Source: an uncultured Oscillospiraceae bacterium
GTDB taxonomy: Bacteria > Bacillota > Clostridia > Oscillospirales > Ruminococcaceae
Length of the DNA: 37,644 nt
Direction of reading: 5' to 3'
Assembly: GCA_934232845.1 (NCBI GenBank)
Contig: CAKQGD010000013.1
Location: 1 to 37,644 of the forward strand
Shown here: positions 30,930 through 37,644 of the stretch, piece by piece
Numbering within the stretch: the stretch's first letter is position 1
Layout of the letters: every line of letters begins with the position of its first letter
Made by a program: the position numbers and the translations under genes
The notes under the pieces: model-generated
The model's input: the letters and a program-made list of their open reading frames with translations, nothing else
Database searches by the model: none
What the model was told of the DNA's origin: nothing

Positions 30930-32624
30930 TTAGGCTGTAAGCCTGTATTCCTGCGGGTTTGACTGTATTTTCTCCATCAGGCTTTTGATCTCGTCCTCTG
31001 TGGGAATGTCAATCAGTCCGATGGCTGTGAAGTAGATGTCCACCTTCACAGAGCAGTGACCGCTTGACTTGTCGTTGTTGTGAACCTCGATCCTCCGTAT
31101 CAGCGAGTTGACAAGCGTTGGCGTCAGTTCCTCAAACGCCGTGCTGCTTCGCAGGACTTTCAGCAGGATTTTCAGGTCAAGGCTTGTCTGTTCTATACTG
31201 ACAAGCCTTTTCTCGTCCTCATCGACCCTTTTGACAAGCTCCCTCTGCTCGTTTTCGTAATTGATCGACATTCTTGCATAGCGTTCGGCTGAGATGTTGC
31301 CGAGGACCTGATCCTCATAGATGCGCTCTATCAGCTTGTCAAGGTCTTGAATACGCCGCTTTCCGCTTTCAATGGAGGACTTGAGCCTGTTTGTTTCCGT
31401 CCGCTTGGATACGATGTCTTTCTGCGCCATCAGGTATAGAAACACCGGTTCATAGCATCTAACGAAGTCCGCCAAGCTGTTGATAGCTTCCAGCACGATC
31501 TTTTCCAGCACTACATTGCGGATATAGTGTATCTGACAGTTTCCTCTGCCGCTTTTGTAGTTGGCGCAGCGGTAATGCTCCTGATTGGCGTTAAGGCTCT
31601 TGGCGGCACAGAAATGGAGCTTTGAACCGCAGTCCGCACAGAACACTTTGCCGGAGAAAAGGCTTGTCCTACCCGTTGCTGTCGGACGGATGCGGTTCTC
31701 ACGAAGCTCCTGTACTCGTTTCCAGGTGTCCTCGTCGATGATGGCAGGCTGAGTGTTCGGGATGATCTGCCACTCGTCCTTTGGCTTATACACGGTCTTG
31801 TGAACCTTGTAGCTGACCGTGGTGGTCATAAAGTTCACGGTGCAGCCCGTGTACTGCTGATTGGCAAGAATACCGGCGACGGTTTTCTGATCCCAAGCGT
31901 ATGGGTGGGTATACTGCTTTCTTGTTTTTCTGCCAAGCGAAGCGTAATAGGCGGAAGGGATGAGAACCTTTTCCTGTTCAAGCTGCTTTGCGATCTGCAA
32001 CGGACCTCGCCCGTCAAGGCAGAGTGCGTAGATTTTCCGCACAATATCCGCTGCCGGTTCGTCTACCAGCCAGTCCTCCTTATCCTGTGGGTTCTTGACA
32101 TAGCCGAATGGGACGGAGGAACTGACCCGCTTGCCGTTTGCCGCCTTGTTCTTCCATACCGCACGGATTTTCTTGCTCGTTTGAGCAGCATACCACTCGT
32201 TAAATATGTTGTTGAACGGCATCATCTCCGTGCCTGTTTCCTTGAGGGTATCTACATTTTCCTGAATGGCAATGAACCTGACACCGAGGGTCGGGTATTT
32301 GATTTCAAGATAGTTGCCCACATCAAGATAATTCCTGCCAAAACGACTGAGATCCTTTACAATGATGGTATCTACCAAGCCCTGTTCCACCAGGTTCTCC
32401 ATTTGGATGAAACTCGGTCTGTCGAAGGTCGTCCCCGAAAATCCGTCATCCGTGAAAAACTGAGGGTTCGGAAAATTATTCCGCTGTGCGTATGCAAGTA
32501 AAATCTCCTTTTGATTCGATATGGAGTTACTGTCGCCTTCCCGCCCATCGTCTTGAGAAAGGCGGCAGTAGAGCGCCGTGATTTTGGTTTCGCTTTGCCC
32601 TTTGATATAGTTTGCTGTTGCCAT
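30930..32624 (-). CDS. Large serine recombinase (integrase/transposase)
   Basis: A 564-residue site-specific recombinase. N-terminal resolvase domain (about 14-160) with catalytic S23 in YCRLSQDD and the conserved KDLSRFGRNYLD arginines; recombinase domain (about 180-290, PFGYVKNP, VAGILANQQYTG); zinc beta-ribbon (CADC...C...C, about 340-375); a long coiled-coil stretch (about 400-480); and a DUF4368-like C-terminus. This is the TnpX/TndX type that excises and integrates Tn4451- and Tn5397-like elements without tyrosine chemistry. The ATG at 32624 has AAGGAG 8 bp upstream; an ATG at 32630 is too close. It is preceded by tnpW in the same operon. Confidence 0.95.
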   Translation of the reverse strand: MATANYIKGQSETKITALYCRLSQDDGREGDSNSISNQKEILLAYAQRNNFPNPQFFTDDGFSGTTFDRPSFIQMENLVEQGLVDTIIVKDLSRFGRNYLDVGNYLEIKYPTLGVRFIAIQENVDTLKETGTEMMPFNNIFNEWYAAQTSKKIRAVWKNKAANGKRVSSSVPFGYVKNPQDKEDWLVDEPAADIVRKIYALCLDGRGPLQIAKQLEQEKVLIPSAYYASLGRKTRKQYTHPYAWDQKTVAGILANQQYTGCTVNFMTTTVSYKVHKTVYKPKDEWQIIPNTQPAIIDEDTWKRVQELRENRIRPTATGRTSLFSGKVFCADCGSKLHFCAAKSLNANQEHYRCANYKSGRGNCQIHYIRNVVLEKIVLEAINSLADFVRCYEPVFLYLMAQKDIVSKRTETNRLKSSIESGKRRIQDLDKLIERIYEDQVLGNISAERYARMSINYENEQRELVKRVDEDEKRLVSIEQTSLDLKILLKVLRSSTAFEELTPTLVNSLIRRIEVHNNDKSSGHCSVKVDIYFTAIGLIDIPTEDEIKSLMEKIQSNPQEYRLTA

Positions 32625-32672
32625 TGTCATATCTCCTTTCCGACAACCGGGCATTGCAAAGGCACTATTATT

Positions 32673-32891
32673 TTACTGTGCCTTTGCATTTTCCGCAATG
32701 ATGCGATTTTCCAGCAAATCCTCTGAGAGTATCAGGTCACGGAATTGCTGTAATACGCAGCGGCTGCCTTCCGGGTCAAAGTGGGTGGAAACTACATAGG
32801 TCTTTCCGCCGATTTTCATTTTGAAATCGTTGTTGCCGAAGCCGGAAGAAAGCTTGAGGGCGGTATCGCTCCTTTTTGTGGTATCGTTCAT
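32673..32891 (-). CDS. tnpW: TnpW-like transposon protein
   Basis: A 72-residue protein matching the small TnpW proteins found next to serine recombinases of Tn4451-like elements: a charged N-terminus, then KIGGKTYVVSTHFDPEG and a helical tail. Function unknown. The ATG at 32891 overlaps the stop of the MazF-like gene (ATGA), giving translational coupling; an adjacent ATG at 32894 is also possible. Confidence 0.75.
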   Translation of the reverse strand: MNDTTKRSDTALKLSSGFGNNDFKMKIGGKTYVVSTHFDPEGSRCVLQQFRDLILSEDLLENRIIAENAKAQ

Positions 32892-33442
32892 CATCGTGCC
32901 TCCTTGCTTCTTTCAATAACAAGATAGTCATACCCGTAGCTCTGACACTTATCGCATTTGTCCTTGGCTTTCGCAAAAGGGTCAAGCCGCTTTACGATGT
33001 AGTTCGGGCTGCTCCGGTAGCCCTCCAAGCATTTTCCGCAAAGGCATCGTATATCGGCAGGCTTGCGATAGGGCTTATCTACCCAAAGCCCCAGCACCTT
33101 TTTCACACCGATATTGATTTTCTTCATACAGTGTTCGTCATCGATCCTGCCGATGTACTCGATGAGGTCGGACTGGTTGACCGTTCTGAGCTGCTCCAAC
33201 ATCACCATAGACGGCTCCTTCAGCCCGAAGCGGTCGCCCAGGATGATATGGGACGGGAGATACCGCTTCTTGATGACGGTAGTCATTGCGGCAATTACCG
33301 TAGTTGTGGCGGCGTTATTTCCCTCATCGCATTGAACAACCAGCGCGGGACGCAGGCCGTTCTGAATAGAACCTTTGTTTGTACCGAAGTCATAGAGATA
33401 GATTTCGCCGCGCTTGACCTTGTTGCTGTTCTTGTTTTCCAT
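32891..33442 (-). CDS. MazF/PemK-like protein with C-terminal zinc-ribbon extension
   Basis: A 183-residue protein. Residues about 8-118 follow the PemK/MazF toxin fold: KRGEIYLYDFG, GLRPALVVQCDEGNN, SHIILGD, SMVMLEQLRTVNQSDLIEYIGRI. In this family the fold is usually a ribosome-independent mRNA interferase. An added tail carries C135-x2-C138 and C163-x2-C166, a probable zinc ribbon. No antitoxin-like gene is adjacent: the upstream gene is sigma-like and the downstream one is tnpW. It may be a regulator or an addiction factor controlled differently. Start: ATG at 33442 with GAGAGG upstream. Confidence 0.82.
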   Translation of the reverse strand: MENKNSNKVKRGEIYLYDFGTNKGSIQNGLRPALVVQCDEGNNAATTTVIAAMTTVIKKRYLPSHIILGDRFGLKEPSMVMLEQLRTVNQSDLIEYIGRIDDEHCMKKINIGVKKVLGLWVDKPYRKPADIRCLCGKCLEGYRSSPNYIVKRLDPFAKAKDKCDKCQSYGYDYLVIERSKEAR

Positions 33443-33521
33443 AATGTAAAACCTCTCATTGTTTTGATTTTTGAAAGGTGTTTTCCGACCGTTCCGAAAC
33501 AACCCCTTCACTTACTCTGAA

Positions 33522-34088
33522 TTAGGAGTCCAAATTTGAGGGTGTTTTCAAAAACTTTTTCATCTTTTTTATCGCAGCTATGTAAGCCTCCTGCACGGTC
33601 TTGATGGATTTCCCTTCGTCCTTGGCTATCCGTGTGAAGGTTTTACCTCCGAAAAGGTGCTGTCTTACATATTTCTTCTGCGTGGGCGTAAGACGGGCAA
33701 ACGCCGCCCAAACTATGCGGCTGTCTTTCTCTTCCTCAAACAGTTCCCCGGTAAAGTCAGGAACACAGATTCCGGTGTTATACAGCTCCGTTGTACCGTC
33801 CTCAAATCCATAGCTGTCATCCCGCTGCATCCGCTTGAAGAACTTGTCCTCGTTGCGCTTAAACTCTGCAAAGACCTCGCCCGCAGCCTTGCTGAGCAGC
33901 AGGAAAGGAATATACGGTTTCACGACAGGAGCGTGTTTTTCGACAATCTGCTCGTAACTCAAGTCGGAAATAATGGCATACTTCTCAGTACCCGTGTAGC
34001 CGGGGTATTCGTATTTCAGCCTGATCACCTTGCAGTCAGCCTTGAATGCTTCTGTCAGGGCGTCAAGGTTTAATGTGTTGTCAGTCAT
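33522..34088 (-). CDS. Sigma-70 region 4-like HTH protein of the element
   Basis: A 188-residue protein whose C-terminus (about 128-182) has the sigma region 4 pattern: FARLTPTQKKYVRQHLFGGKTFTRIAKDEGKSIKTVQEAYIAAIKKM. The first 120 residues are unusual and show no region 2. Such proteins in integrative elements may act as element-specific transcription activators (inference). It is the first gene of the sigma-mazF-tnpW-recombinase run. RBS AAAGGAG before the ATG at 34088. Two strong terminators lie just upstream. Confidence 0.78.
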   Translation of the reverse strand: MTDNTLNLDALTEAFKADCKVIRLKYEYPGYTGTEKYAIISDLSYEQIVEKHAPVVKPYIPFLLLSKAAGEVFAEFKRNEDKFFKRMQRDDSYGFEDGTTELYNTGICVPDFTGELFEEEKDSRIVWAAFARLTPTQKKYVRQHLFGGKTFTRIAKDEGKSIKTVQEAYIAAIKKMKKFLKTPSNLDS

Positions 34089-34180
34089 TTTCGTAATCTC
34101 CTTTGAATTTTGAATTTTTGTTTGAACTCAAAATTCGGAGATCACGGGTATTTCGCTATGTAGCAGAGCCAGTTCTTCAA

Positions 34181-34223
34181 CATAAAAAGAGCTTCCTTTC
34201 AGAGATTTCTCTGCCGGAAGCTC
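34181..34223 (-). terminator. Second of two tandem terminators upstream of the recombination operon
   Basis: Read leftwards: GAGCTTCC / GGAAGCTC outer stem (34189-34196 with 34216-34223) enclosing an inner CAGAGA/TCTCTG stem, followed by TTTTTATG. Between it and the sigma-like start (34088) is an AT-rich near-palindromic stretch built on the TTGAATTTT / AAAATTC theme. Confidence 0.82.
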
Positions 34224-34240
34224 CTGCTCGGTTGTCCTTG

Positions 34241-34302
34241 CCGAAAAAAGAAGCCACCGGCAAGACAGAATTAGCCTGTGGCTATCTGTCTTGTCGGCGG
34301 CC
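34241..34302 (-). terminator. First of two tandem terminators upstream of the recombination operon
   Basis: Read leftwards: a very long stem pairing about 20 bp (CCGACAAGACAGA-TAGCC with GGCTA-TCTGTCTTGCCGG, one G-U pair) plus outer GCC/GGC pairs, then TTCTTTTTT. Together with the next hairpin it insulates, or conditionally attenuates, transcription into the sigma-mazF-tnpW-recombinase run. Confidence 0.85.
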
Positions 34303-34436
34303 TCTCATGTCTGCTGTCAGCAAGTCTGGCTTAACACACCGAAGTATTCAAAGCGTGTGACCTGATAAGGATTTAGTGCGGCTCTGTTTCAGCCCGACCT
34401 TACCGTCGTTACGCCGTATTCAGTTTTGTATCGCTC

Positions 34437-34631
34437 CTACATCAGAGCCTCTTGCCCCTGTGCGGCGAACAGTTCAATCGTGTCGTGCCGCCTGCCTTTC
34501 GGTACCCGGACAAACTTTACGGTGCATTTTCTGCACTCATAGCGGATCTTCTCATCTTCGCTTTTGTGTCCGTGGTTTATTGCTCCGCAGTTCGGGCAGA
34601 ACATCGGGTAGGTTTTCCATCCTTTTTTCAA
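34437..34631 (-). CDS. Small zinc-ribbon protein of the element
   Basis: About 64 residues (55 if starting at the ATG at 34604) with C-x2-C (MFCPNCGA) and C-x2-C (YECRKCTVKF) forming a classic zinc ribbon, and a basic tail (RVPKGRRHDT). Start options: TTG at 34631, with GAGG about 10 bp upstream, or the in-frame ATG at 34604. Transcription would start under the inverted repeat at 34659-34682, so it is likely controlled by the element repressor. It ends about 130 bp before the tandem terminators. Function unknown. Confidence 0.6.
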   Translation of the reverse strand: MKKGWKTYPMFCPNCGAINHGHKSEDEKIRYECRKCTVKFVRVPKGRRHDTIELFAAQGQEALM

Positions 34632-34658
34632 TCCTCAGTCACCTCGTTCTTTCTGTAT

Positions 34659-34682
34659 AATATTCGCAATCTTGCGAATATT
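34659..34682. promoter_or_regulatory. Perfect inverted repeat, proposed ImmR-type operator 1
   Basis: AATATTCGCAA-TC-TTGCGAATATT is a perfect 24 bp palindrome containing TTCGC-N6-GCGAA. It overlaps the presumed -10 (TATTAT) of the zinc-ribbon unit, about 28 bp from the TTG. The same core occurs before the repressor gene at 35733-35750. Confidence 0.65.
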
Positions 34683-34708
34683 AAGGGTAAAAAAACCCCG
34701 CAGGATTT

Positions 34709-35320
34709 TCATATCAGGACAAACTCCTTCAGGCGTATCTCCATTGCCTGTTTGGACACCTCAAAGATTTCCGCCATTTTGCAGACAAACTCGCTCTTTG
34801 ACCGGCACACAGGGCGGAGTGCGTAAAAGCAGCGTTTGACCTGTCCGTTTGGCATCAGGATGGCTTTGGCAAGGTAATTTGCCTGCCATTCCGTGGCGTC
34901 CTCATCGGCATCGTGGTTATACAAAGCGGCGGCAACGCCTGTTCCGCTGAAGATGCGTTTATGAATGATGTGATGTGCCAGCTCGTGCGCCAGCGTAAAG
35001 CGCAGTCTGCCGTAGCAGCGTTCATCTTCAAGAAGCGACGCTTCGATCAGCATGGTGCCGCCCTCCACGCGCATCAGGGCGTAGTCGCCTCTGTCACGGT
35101 CATAGTAGGTGGTGATGCCGCTATCGTAAATCATTCTGCCAAGTTCACGGGCATCATTGGTTAGATATTGGTATTCGATTCTTAATCCGAAAGTCTTTTC
35201 GATGATTGTTTCAATCGGCACTGCACGGGGGCTGCCGTTCAGGTACATTGGATCATATTCATTTAATGTACGGCGGGCAATCGTTTCAAGCGCCTGCGGT
35301 CGATAGAATACTGTTGCCAC
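34709..35320 (-). CDS. immA: ImmA/IrrE-type metallopeptidase
   Basis: A 203-residue cytoplasmic zinc protease. The HELAHH motif is at 112-117, with E144 in DATEWQANYLAKAILMP as probable third ligand. In ICEBs1, ImmA cleaves the repressor ImmR after DNA damage or cell sensing and so induces the element. Here it sits 25 bp after an XRE repressor gene in the same operon, the same arrangement. GTG start at 35320 with AAAGGA 7 bp upstream. It is the likely inducer of the element (inference from the family). Confidence 0.9.
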   Translation of the reverse strand: MATVFYRPQALETIARRTLNEYDPMYLNGSPRAVPIETIIEKTFGLRIEYQYLTNDARELGRMIYDSGITTYYDRDRGDYALMRVEGGTMLIEASLLEDERCYGRLRFTLAHELAHHIIHKRIFSGTGVAAALYNHDADEDATEWQANYLAKAILMPNGQVKRCFYALRPVCRSKSEFVCKMAEIFEVSKQAMEIRLKEFVLI

Positions 35321-35345
35321 TGCTGCGTCCTTTCTGTCCGAAAGA

Positions 35346-35714
35346 TTAGTCGGACTCTTTGGTGATGCGGCGGATGAAGTCCTCCCATTGCTGATCCGTC
35401 ACATTATGCTTTTTGGCGGTTCGGAGGGCGGCACGGACGATGTCCTTTTCCATGATGTATTCGGGCAGGTCTGCGCTCACTGTATGCCGCGATCTTGCGG
35501 CAAGGTCGTACATTTCCTCCGTTTCGGCTTCATTCAGGTGCAGAAGCAGGGGGAGCTTTTCGAGGATCTCATCGGGAACGGGTCTGCGGTTTTTCTCGAT
35601 GTCGCAGATATACACGGCGGAGAAGTCCAGCTTGATGGCAAGCTGCCGTGCGGACATTTCCCGTTCCATACGCTTTGAGATCAGAAAGTCCCCGAAGGTC
35701 TTTTCCCTGTTCAT
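35346..35714 (-). CDS. immR: XRE-family repressor, ImmR-like
   Basis: A 122-residue protein with an N-terminal HTH (about 5-62: FGDFLISKRMEREMSARQLAIKL, split here by the turn, then DIEKNRRPVP) and a helical C-terminal half that could contain the protease-sensitive linker. It is followed by an ImmA-type protease gene. ATG at 35714 with AAAGGAG 7 bp upstream. Its promoter (35762-35790) is followed by an inverted repeat that recurs before the zinc-ribbon gene, supporting autorepression and control of a second promoter. Confidence 0.87.
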   Translation of the reverse strand: MNREKTFGDFLISKRMEREMSARQLAIKLDFSAVYICDIEKNRRPVPDEILEKLPLLLHLNEAETEEMYDLAARSRHTVSADLPEYIMEKDIVRAALRTAKKHNVTDQQWEDFIRRITKESD

Positions 35715-35732
35715 ATGGCAGCTCCTTTCGCA

Positions 35733-35750
35733 GTTCGCTCTTTTGCGAAC
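35733..35750. promoter_or_regulatory. Inverted repeat, proposed ImmR-type operator 2 (autoregulation)
   Basis: GTTCGC-TCTTTT-GCGAAC lies between the -10 box and the RBS of the repressor gene. It shares TTCGC-N6-GCGAA exactly with the palindrome at 34659-34682. Confidence 0.65.
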
Positions 35751-35761
35751 ACTGTAAGCAT

Positions 35762-35790
35762 ATTATATCCTGAACTTTTTACGAATACAA
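35762..35790 (-). promoter_or_regulatory. Promoter of the immR-immA operon
   Basis: Read leftwards: -35 TTGTAT (35785-35790), 17 bp spacer, -10 TATAAT (35762-35767). The operator repeat begins 11 bp downstream of the -10. Confidence 0.75.
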
Positions 35791-35804
35791 GGGGTTTCGG
35801 CAAA

Positions 35805-35842
35805 GTCAAAATGAGATGGGCGTTTTTGCACCCATCTCATTT
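35805..35842 (-). terminator. Intrinsic terminator of the WYL regulator gene
   Basis: The 12 bp stem AAATGAGATGGG / CCCATCTCATTT (35809-35820 with 35831-35842) is followed leftwards by TTTTGACTTT. Confidence 0.82.
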
Positions 35843-35860
35843 CTCAAACAGCGGCACAGC

Positions 35861-36826
35861 CTATGTCTGCAAAGCATTTTTGAGCATTTCCCCATACTGC
35901 AAAACAACCTCTTCGGGAGCTGTGATCCGTATATCTCCGTTGAACTGAAACACCCATGCGAAAAAAGTCTGACTGACGGAAACCTCCGCCACAGCCCTAA
36001 AGTGTCCGCAGTCACCCGGAACGGTATCTACCTCATCACCGAAGCGGTCTACGATATAATTCATCAGATCGTTTTTGCAGACCAGCGTGACCTTTTTGGT
36101 TTCACCGTCGTACATATCGAACACACGGCGGGTAAATTCCGGCAGGTTGAAATCGGCGGGCTTGGCTGCGGCGTCGGCGGAAAGGATTTCCACCTCCTTC
36201 ATCCGATCCACCCGGAAGGTGCCGAGCTTCCGGTGCTTTTCGCTGTAACCGATGGCATAGTAATGATCCTCGTTCCATACCAAACAGTAGGGGGAGAAGA
36301 AATATCGCTTCCCATCGTTATTGGGGACTTCTTTCCGGTGCCGGTCATAGTGAAAGTAGCGGAAGGAAATCTGCTTTCCCCGGTTGATCGCCGTATTGAT
36401 ATTATCCACCAGATAATATATCTGCTCATTGAACGGTTTGACCCGCTCGGAGACATACAGATTGCTTTTCAGCTCTGCCGCCTGATGGACGCTGCTCATC
36501 TGCGACAGCTTTTCGATCAGCTCCTCGCTTTTCTTTGCCGTGATGAATTTGGACGATCCCACTGCGTCGATCAGCAGCTTCAGCTCCGGCAGCGTGAACA
36601 GGTGACTGCTCAGGGAATATCGGTTCTCACGGCTGCGCTCCTCCTCGATATCCATGCCCATATCGCAGAGCTTCTGTATGTCGGACGGTATCGTCTTGCG
36701 GTCGCAGGAAATGCCGTTGCCCTTCAGAAAGGCGAGGATGTCCGCCGTTGTTGCATAATGCTCGTCATCCGTGTTTTGCCAAAGGTATTTCAATATGTAT
36801 AACAGTCTGCTCTTGGATTCTGCCAT
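35861..36826 (-). CDS. WYL domain transcriptional regulator
   Basis: A 321-residue regulator. N-terminal winged HTH (about 1-70, LLYILKYLWQNTDDEHYATTADILAFL, quoted in two overlapping parts by helix; ISCDRKTIPSDIQKL) and a WYL domain (about 140-225: ISFRYFHYD, RYFFSPYCLVWNEDHYYAIGY, GTFRVDRM) plus the WCX C-terminal extension. WYL proteins bind ligands such as nucleic acids or nucleotides and often control mobile elements and defence genes. ATG at 36826 with AGGAG upstream. Ends at the terminator before the immR promoter, so it is a separate unit. Confidence 0.9.
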   Translation of the reverse strand: MAESKSRLLYILKYLWQNTDDEHYATTADILAFLKGNGISCDRKTIPSDIQKLCDMGMDIEEERSRENRYSLSSHLFTLPELKLLIDAVGSSKFITAKKSEELIEKLSQMSSVHQAAELKSNLYVSERVKPFNEQIYYLVDNINTAINRGKQISFRYFHYDRHRKEVPNNDGKRYFFSPYCLVWNEDHYYAIGYSEKHRKLGTFRVDRMKEVEILSADAAAKPADFNLPEFTRRVFDMYDGETKKVTLVCKNDLMNYIVDRFGDEVDTVPGDCGHFRAVAEVSVSQTFFAWVFQFNGDIRITAPEEVVLQYGEMLKNALQT

Positions 36827-36858
36827 AGTGTCACTCCTGTTGTTTTTTGCGGAAGCCC

Positions 36859-37329
36859 TTATTTCTTTGAGCTTCTTTTCAGCTCGTATGTCCCGCCGAC
36901 CGTGCCCTCGCCACCGATCAAGGTAAGGGTATTTCCGTCAACGGTAAATTCATATTCGGAATCCCGCACCGACTCGTTGGCGTAATCGATCATGAGCTTG
37001 TTGCCGTCGATGGTATAGGTGAAATCGTAGGATATGGAGGGCAGCTCCATTGCGCCGCTTCCGCTGCCGTCAAAGGAATAGACGGTTGTTCCATCGAACT
37101 CCCATGTGCCTGCAAGTGCGTCCGTGCCGCCGGAGCAGCCTTTTGCCAGCAGTATAATGCCGACGATGATTACTGCCAGTGCGGTGATCGCACCGCAAAG
37201 CACCATACGGCGCTGCGTCTGTTTTTTCTTCCTTTTTCTGATTCTCTCTACCGTTCGATCTGACTCGTTCGGGAATCGTCCCGGCGGTTGCTGCCCGACG
37301 GGGCGGTTCGATTGATAATCCTGCATCAT
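36859..37329 (-). CDS. Membrane-anchored protein with DUF5640-like beta domain
   Basis: A 156-residue protein: a basic cytoplasmic N-terminus (RIRKRKKKQTQRR), one transmembrane helix (about 43-63), then a small lipocalin-like domain with LAGTWEFDGTTVYSFDGSG, YDFTYTIDGNKLMIDY and YEFTVDGNTLTLIGG, the DUF5640 pattern. Function unknown. Start: ATG at 37329 with GGAGAAG 6 bp upstream. It lies between the surface protein and the WYL regulator and may be element cargo. Confidence 0.75.
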   Translation of the reverse strand: MMQDYQSNRPVGQQPPGRFPNESDRTVERIRKRKKKQTQRRMVLCGAITALAVIIVGIILLAKGCSGGTDALAGTWEFDGTTVYSFDGSGSGAMELPSISYDFTYTIDGNKLMIDYANESVRDSEYEFTVDGNTLTLIGGEGTVGGTYELKRSSKK

Positions 37330-37409
37330 GTGGTTCTTCTCCAGTCCAAGCGAAAGGGCGGTGACGGCAATGTCCGTCACCGCCCTTTGCTCAAAGGTTC
37401 GCAGCTGAT

Positions 37410-37644
37410 TTATTCAGCGTTTTCTTTCTTCTTTTTGCTGTAAACGATGATGCCGATCACTGCGCCGCTGCTGATAAACAGCAGTGCGATCCAGAGGATC
37501 CTATTGCTGTTGTCACCGGGTTTCGGGCTTTCTGCGTCGGTGTTCGGGTCGGTTTGCGTAGGATCGATCGGTTTTGTTGTGGAGCCGGTAGCCGGAATCT
37601 CAACTGCCGCCTTCTTGTAGCCGCAAACCTTGCACTCCTCATGC
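37410..37644 (-). CDS. C-terminal end of a surface protein (partial)
   Basis: Only the last 77 residues are in the window. Visible: a C-x2-C-containing repeat end (ECKVCGYKKAAVEI) of the kind closing many secreted Clostridial repeat proteins, a Pro/Thr-rich linker, ESPKPGDNSN, a transmembrane helix, and a KKKK-ENAE tail. The linker-helix-basic-tail layout is that of a wall anchor; PKPGD looks like a degenerate LPxTG-type sequence, so sortase processing is doubtful. Confidence 0.75.
   Translation of the reverse strand, partial: HEECKVCGYKKAAVEIPATGSTTKPIDPTQTDPNTDAESPKPGDNSNRILWIALLFISSGAVIGIIVYSKKKKENAE

Larger units (their letters stand above)
30678..37644. mobile_element. Integrated element with large serine recombinase (Tn4451/CTn-like), right end outside the window
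   Basis: From just after the antiporter terminator to the window edge, all genes run leftwards and form a mobile-element module: recombinase, TnpW, MazF-like, sigma-like, zinc ribbon, ImmA, ImmR, WYL regulator, then cargo. The codon pattern and base composition look less GC-rich than the core genes. The recombinase lies at the left end, as is common for such elements. The exact left attachment site is not defined; it should fall in 30678-30930. Whether the element is conjugative cannot be told from this part. Confidence 0.8.

Noticed and set aside
34103..34436. A coding gene in the stretch between the sigma-like and zinc-ribbon genes
   Set aside because: The stretch is dominated by two terminator hairpins and has no open frame with a ribosome binding site.
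1..37644. CRISPR arrays and tRNA genes
   Set aside because: No regularly spaced repeats and no cloverleaf with a TTCGA-type T-loop plus CCA-side stem were seen.

Overview
The window reads as a chromosomal segment of an anaerobic, spore-forming Firmicute of the class Clostridia, most like gut Oscillospiraceae/Ruminococcaceae (inference). Support comes from a spoIVFA/spoIVFB-like pair, a two-gene SUF-type Fe-S system, a superoxide-reductase-like protein, lipoproteins and Gram-positive wall enzymes, strong AGGAGG-type ribosome binding sites, and sigma-A promoters with 16-18 bp spacers. About 30.6 kb of moderately GC-rich core sequence is followed by about 7 kb of an integrated element with different base composition.

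Layout. 1-291: two tandem consensus promoters with A-rich upstream tracts fire leftwards out of the window, most likely into an rRNA operon. 292-1400: M50 and M23 genes resembling SpoIVFB/SpoIVFA. 1552-2133: an XRE regulator fused to a complete desulfoferrodoxin/superoxide-reductase-like domain, the most striking gene here. 2224-8380: a three-gene leftward operon of a DigH-like GHL10 glycosidase lipoprotein, a giant GHL10-like/amidase wall hydrolase and a GltD-like flavoprotein. 8543-15382: zinc-ribbon protein, Ca2+-type P-ATPase, DacF-like carboxypeptidase, a small membrane protein, an alpha/beta hydrolase, a DsrE-like protein and an Rrf2 regulator with four evenly spaced cysteines. 15549-20047: HD hydrolase, orphan TctC-like binding lipoprotein, a lipoprotein of unknown function, and the minimal sufC-sufB pair. 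20401-24114: two tandem M20 amidohydrolase paralogues and a NagD-like HAD phosphatase. 24442-30635: secreted protein, YibE/F membrane protein with a 5'-truncated alkaline phosphatase, NusG-domain-II protein, glutamate racemase and a CPA2 antiporter.

From about 30.7 kb to the right edge lies a mobile element carried by a large serine recombinase with TnpW, a MazF-like protein with a zinc-ribbon tail, a sigma-like protein, and an ImmR/ImmA-type repressor/protease switch. The same inverted repeat (TTCGC-N6-GCGAA) occurs in front of the repressor gene and in front of the next transcription unit, and two tandem intrinsic terminators separate that unit from the recombination operon. The element continues beyond the window with a WYL regulator, a DUF5640-like membrane protein and the tail of a surface protein.

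Working together: the wall genes (amidase, GHL10 glycosidase, carboxypeptidase, racemase, M23) form a peptidoglycan-remodelling theme. The SUF pair, cysteine-rich Rrf2 protein and HTH-SOR fusion form an iron/oxygen theme. The element carries its own self-contained control circuit. All functional statements rest on motif reading by eye; no database search was run.
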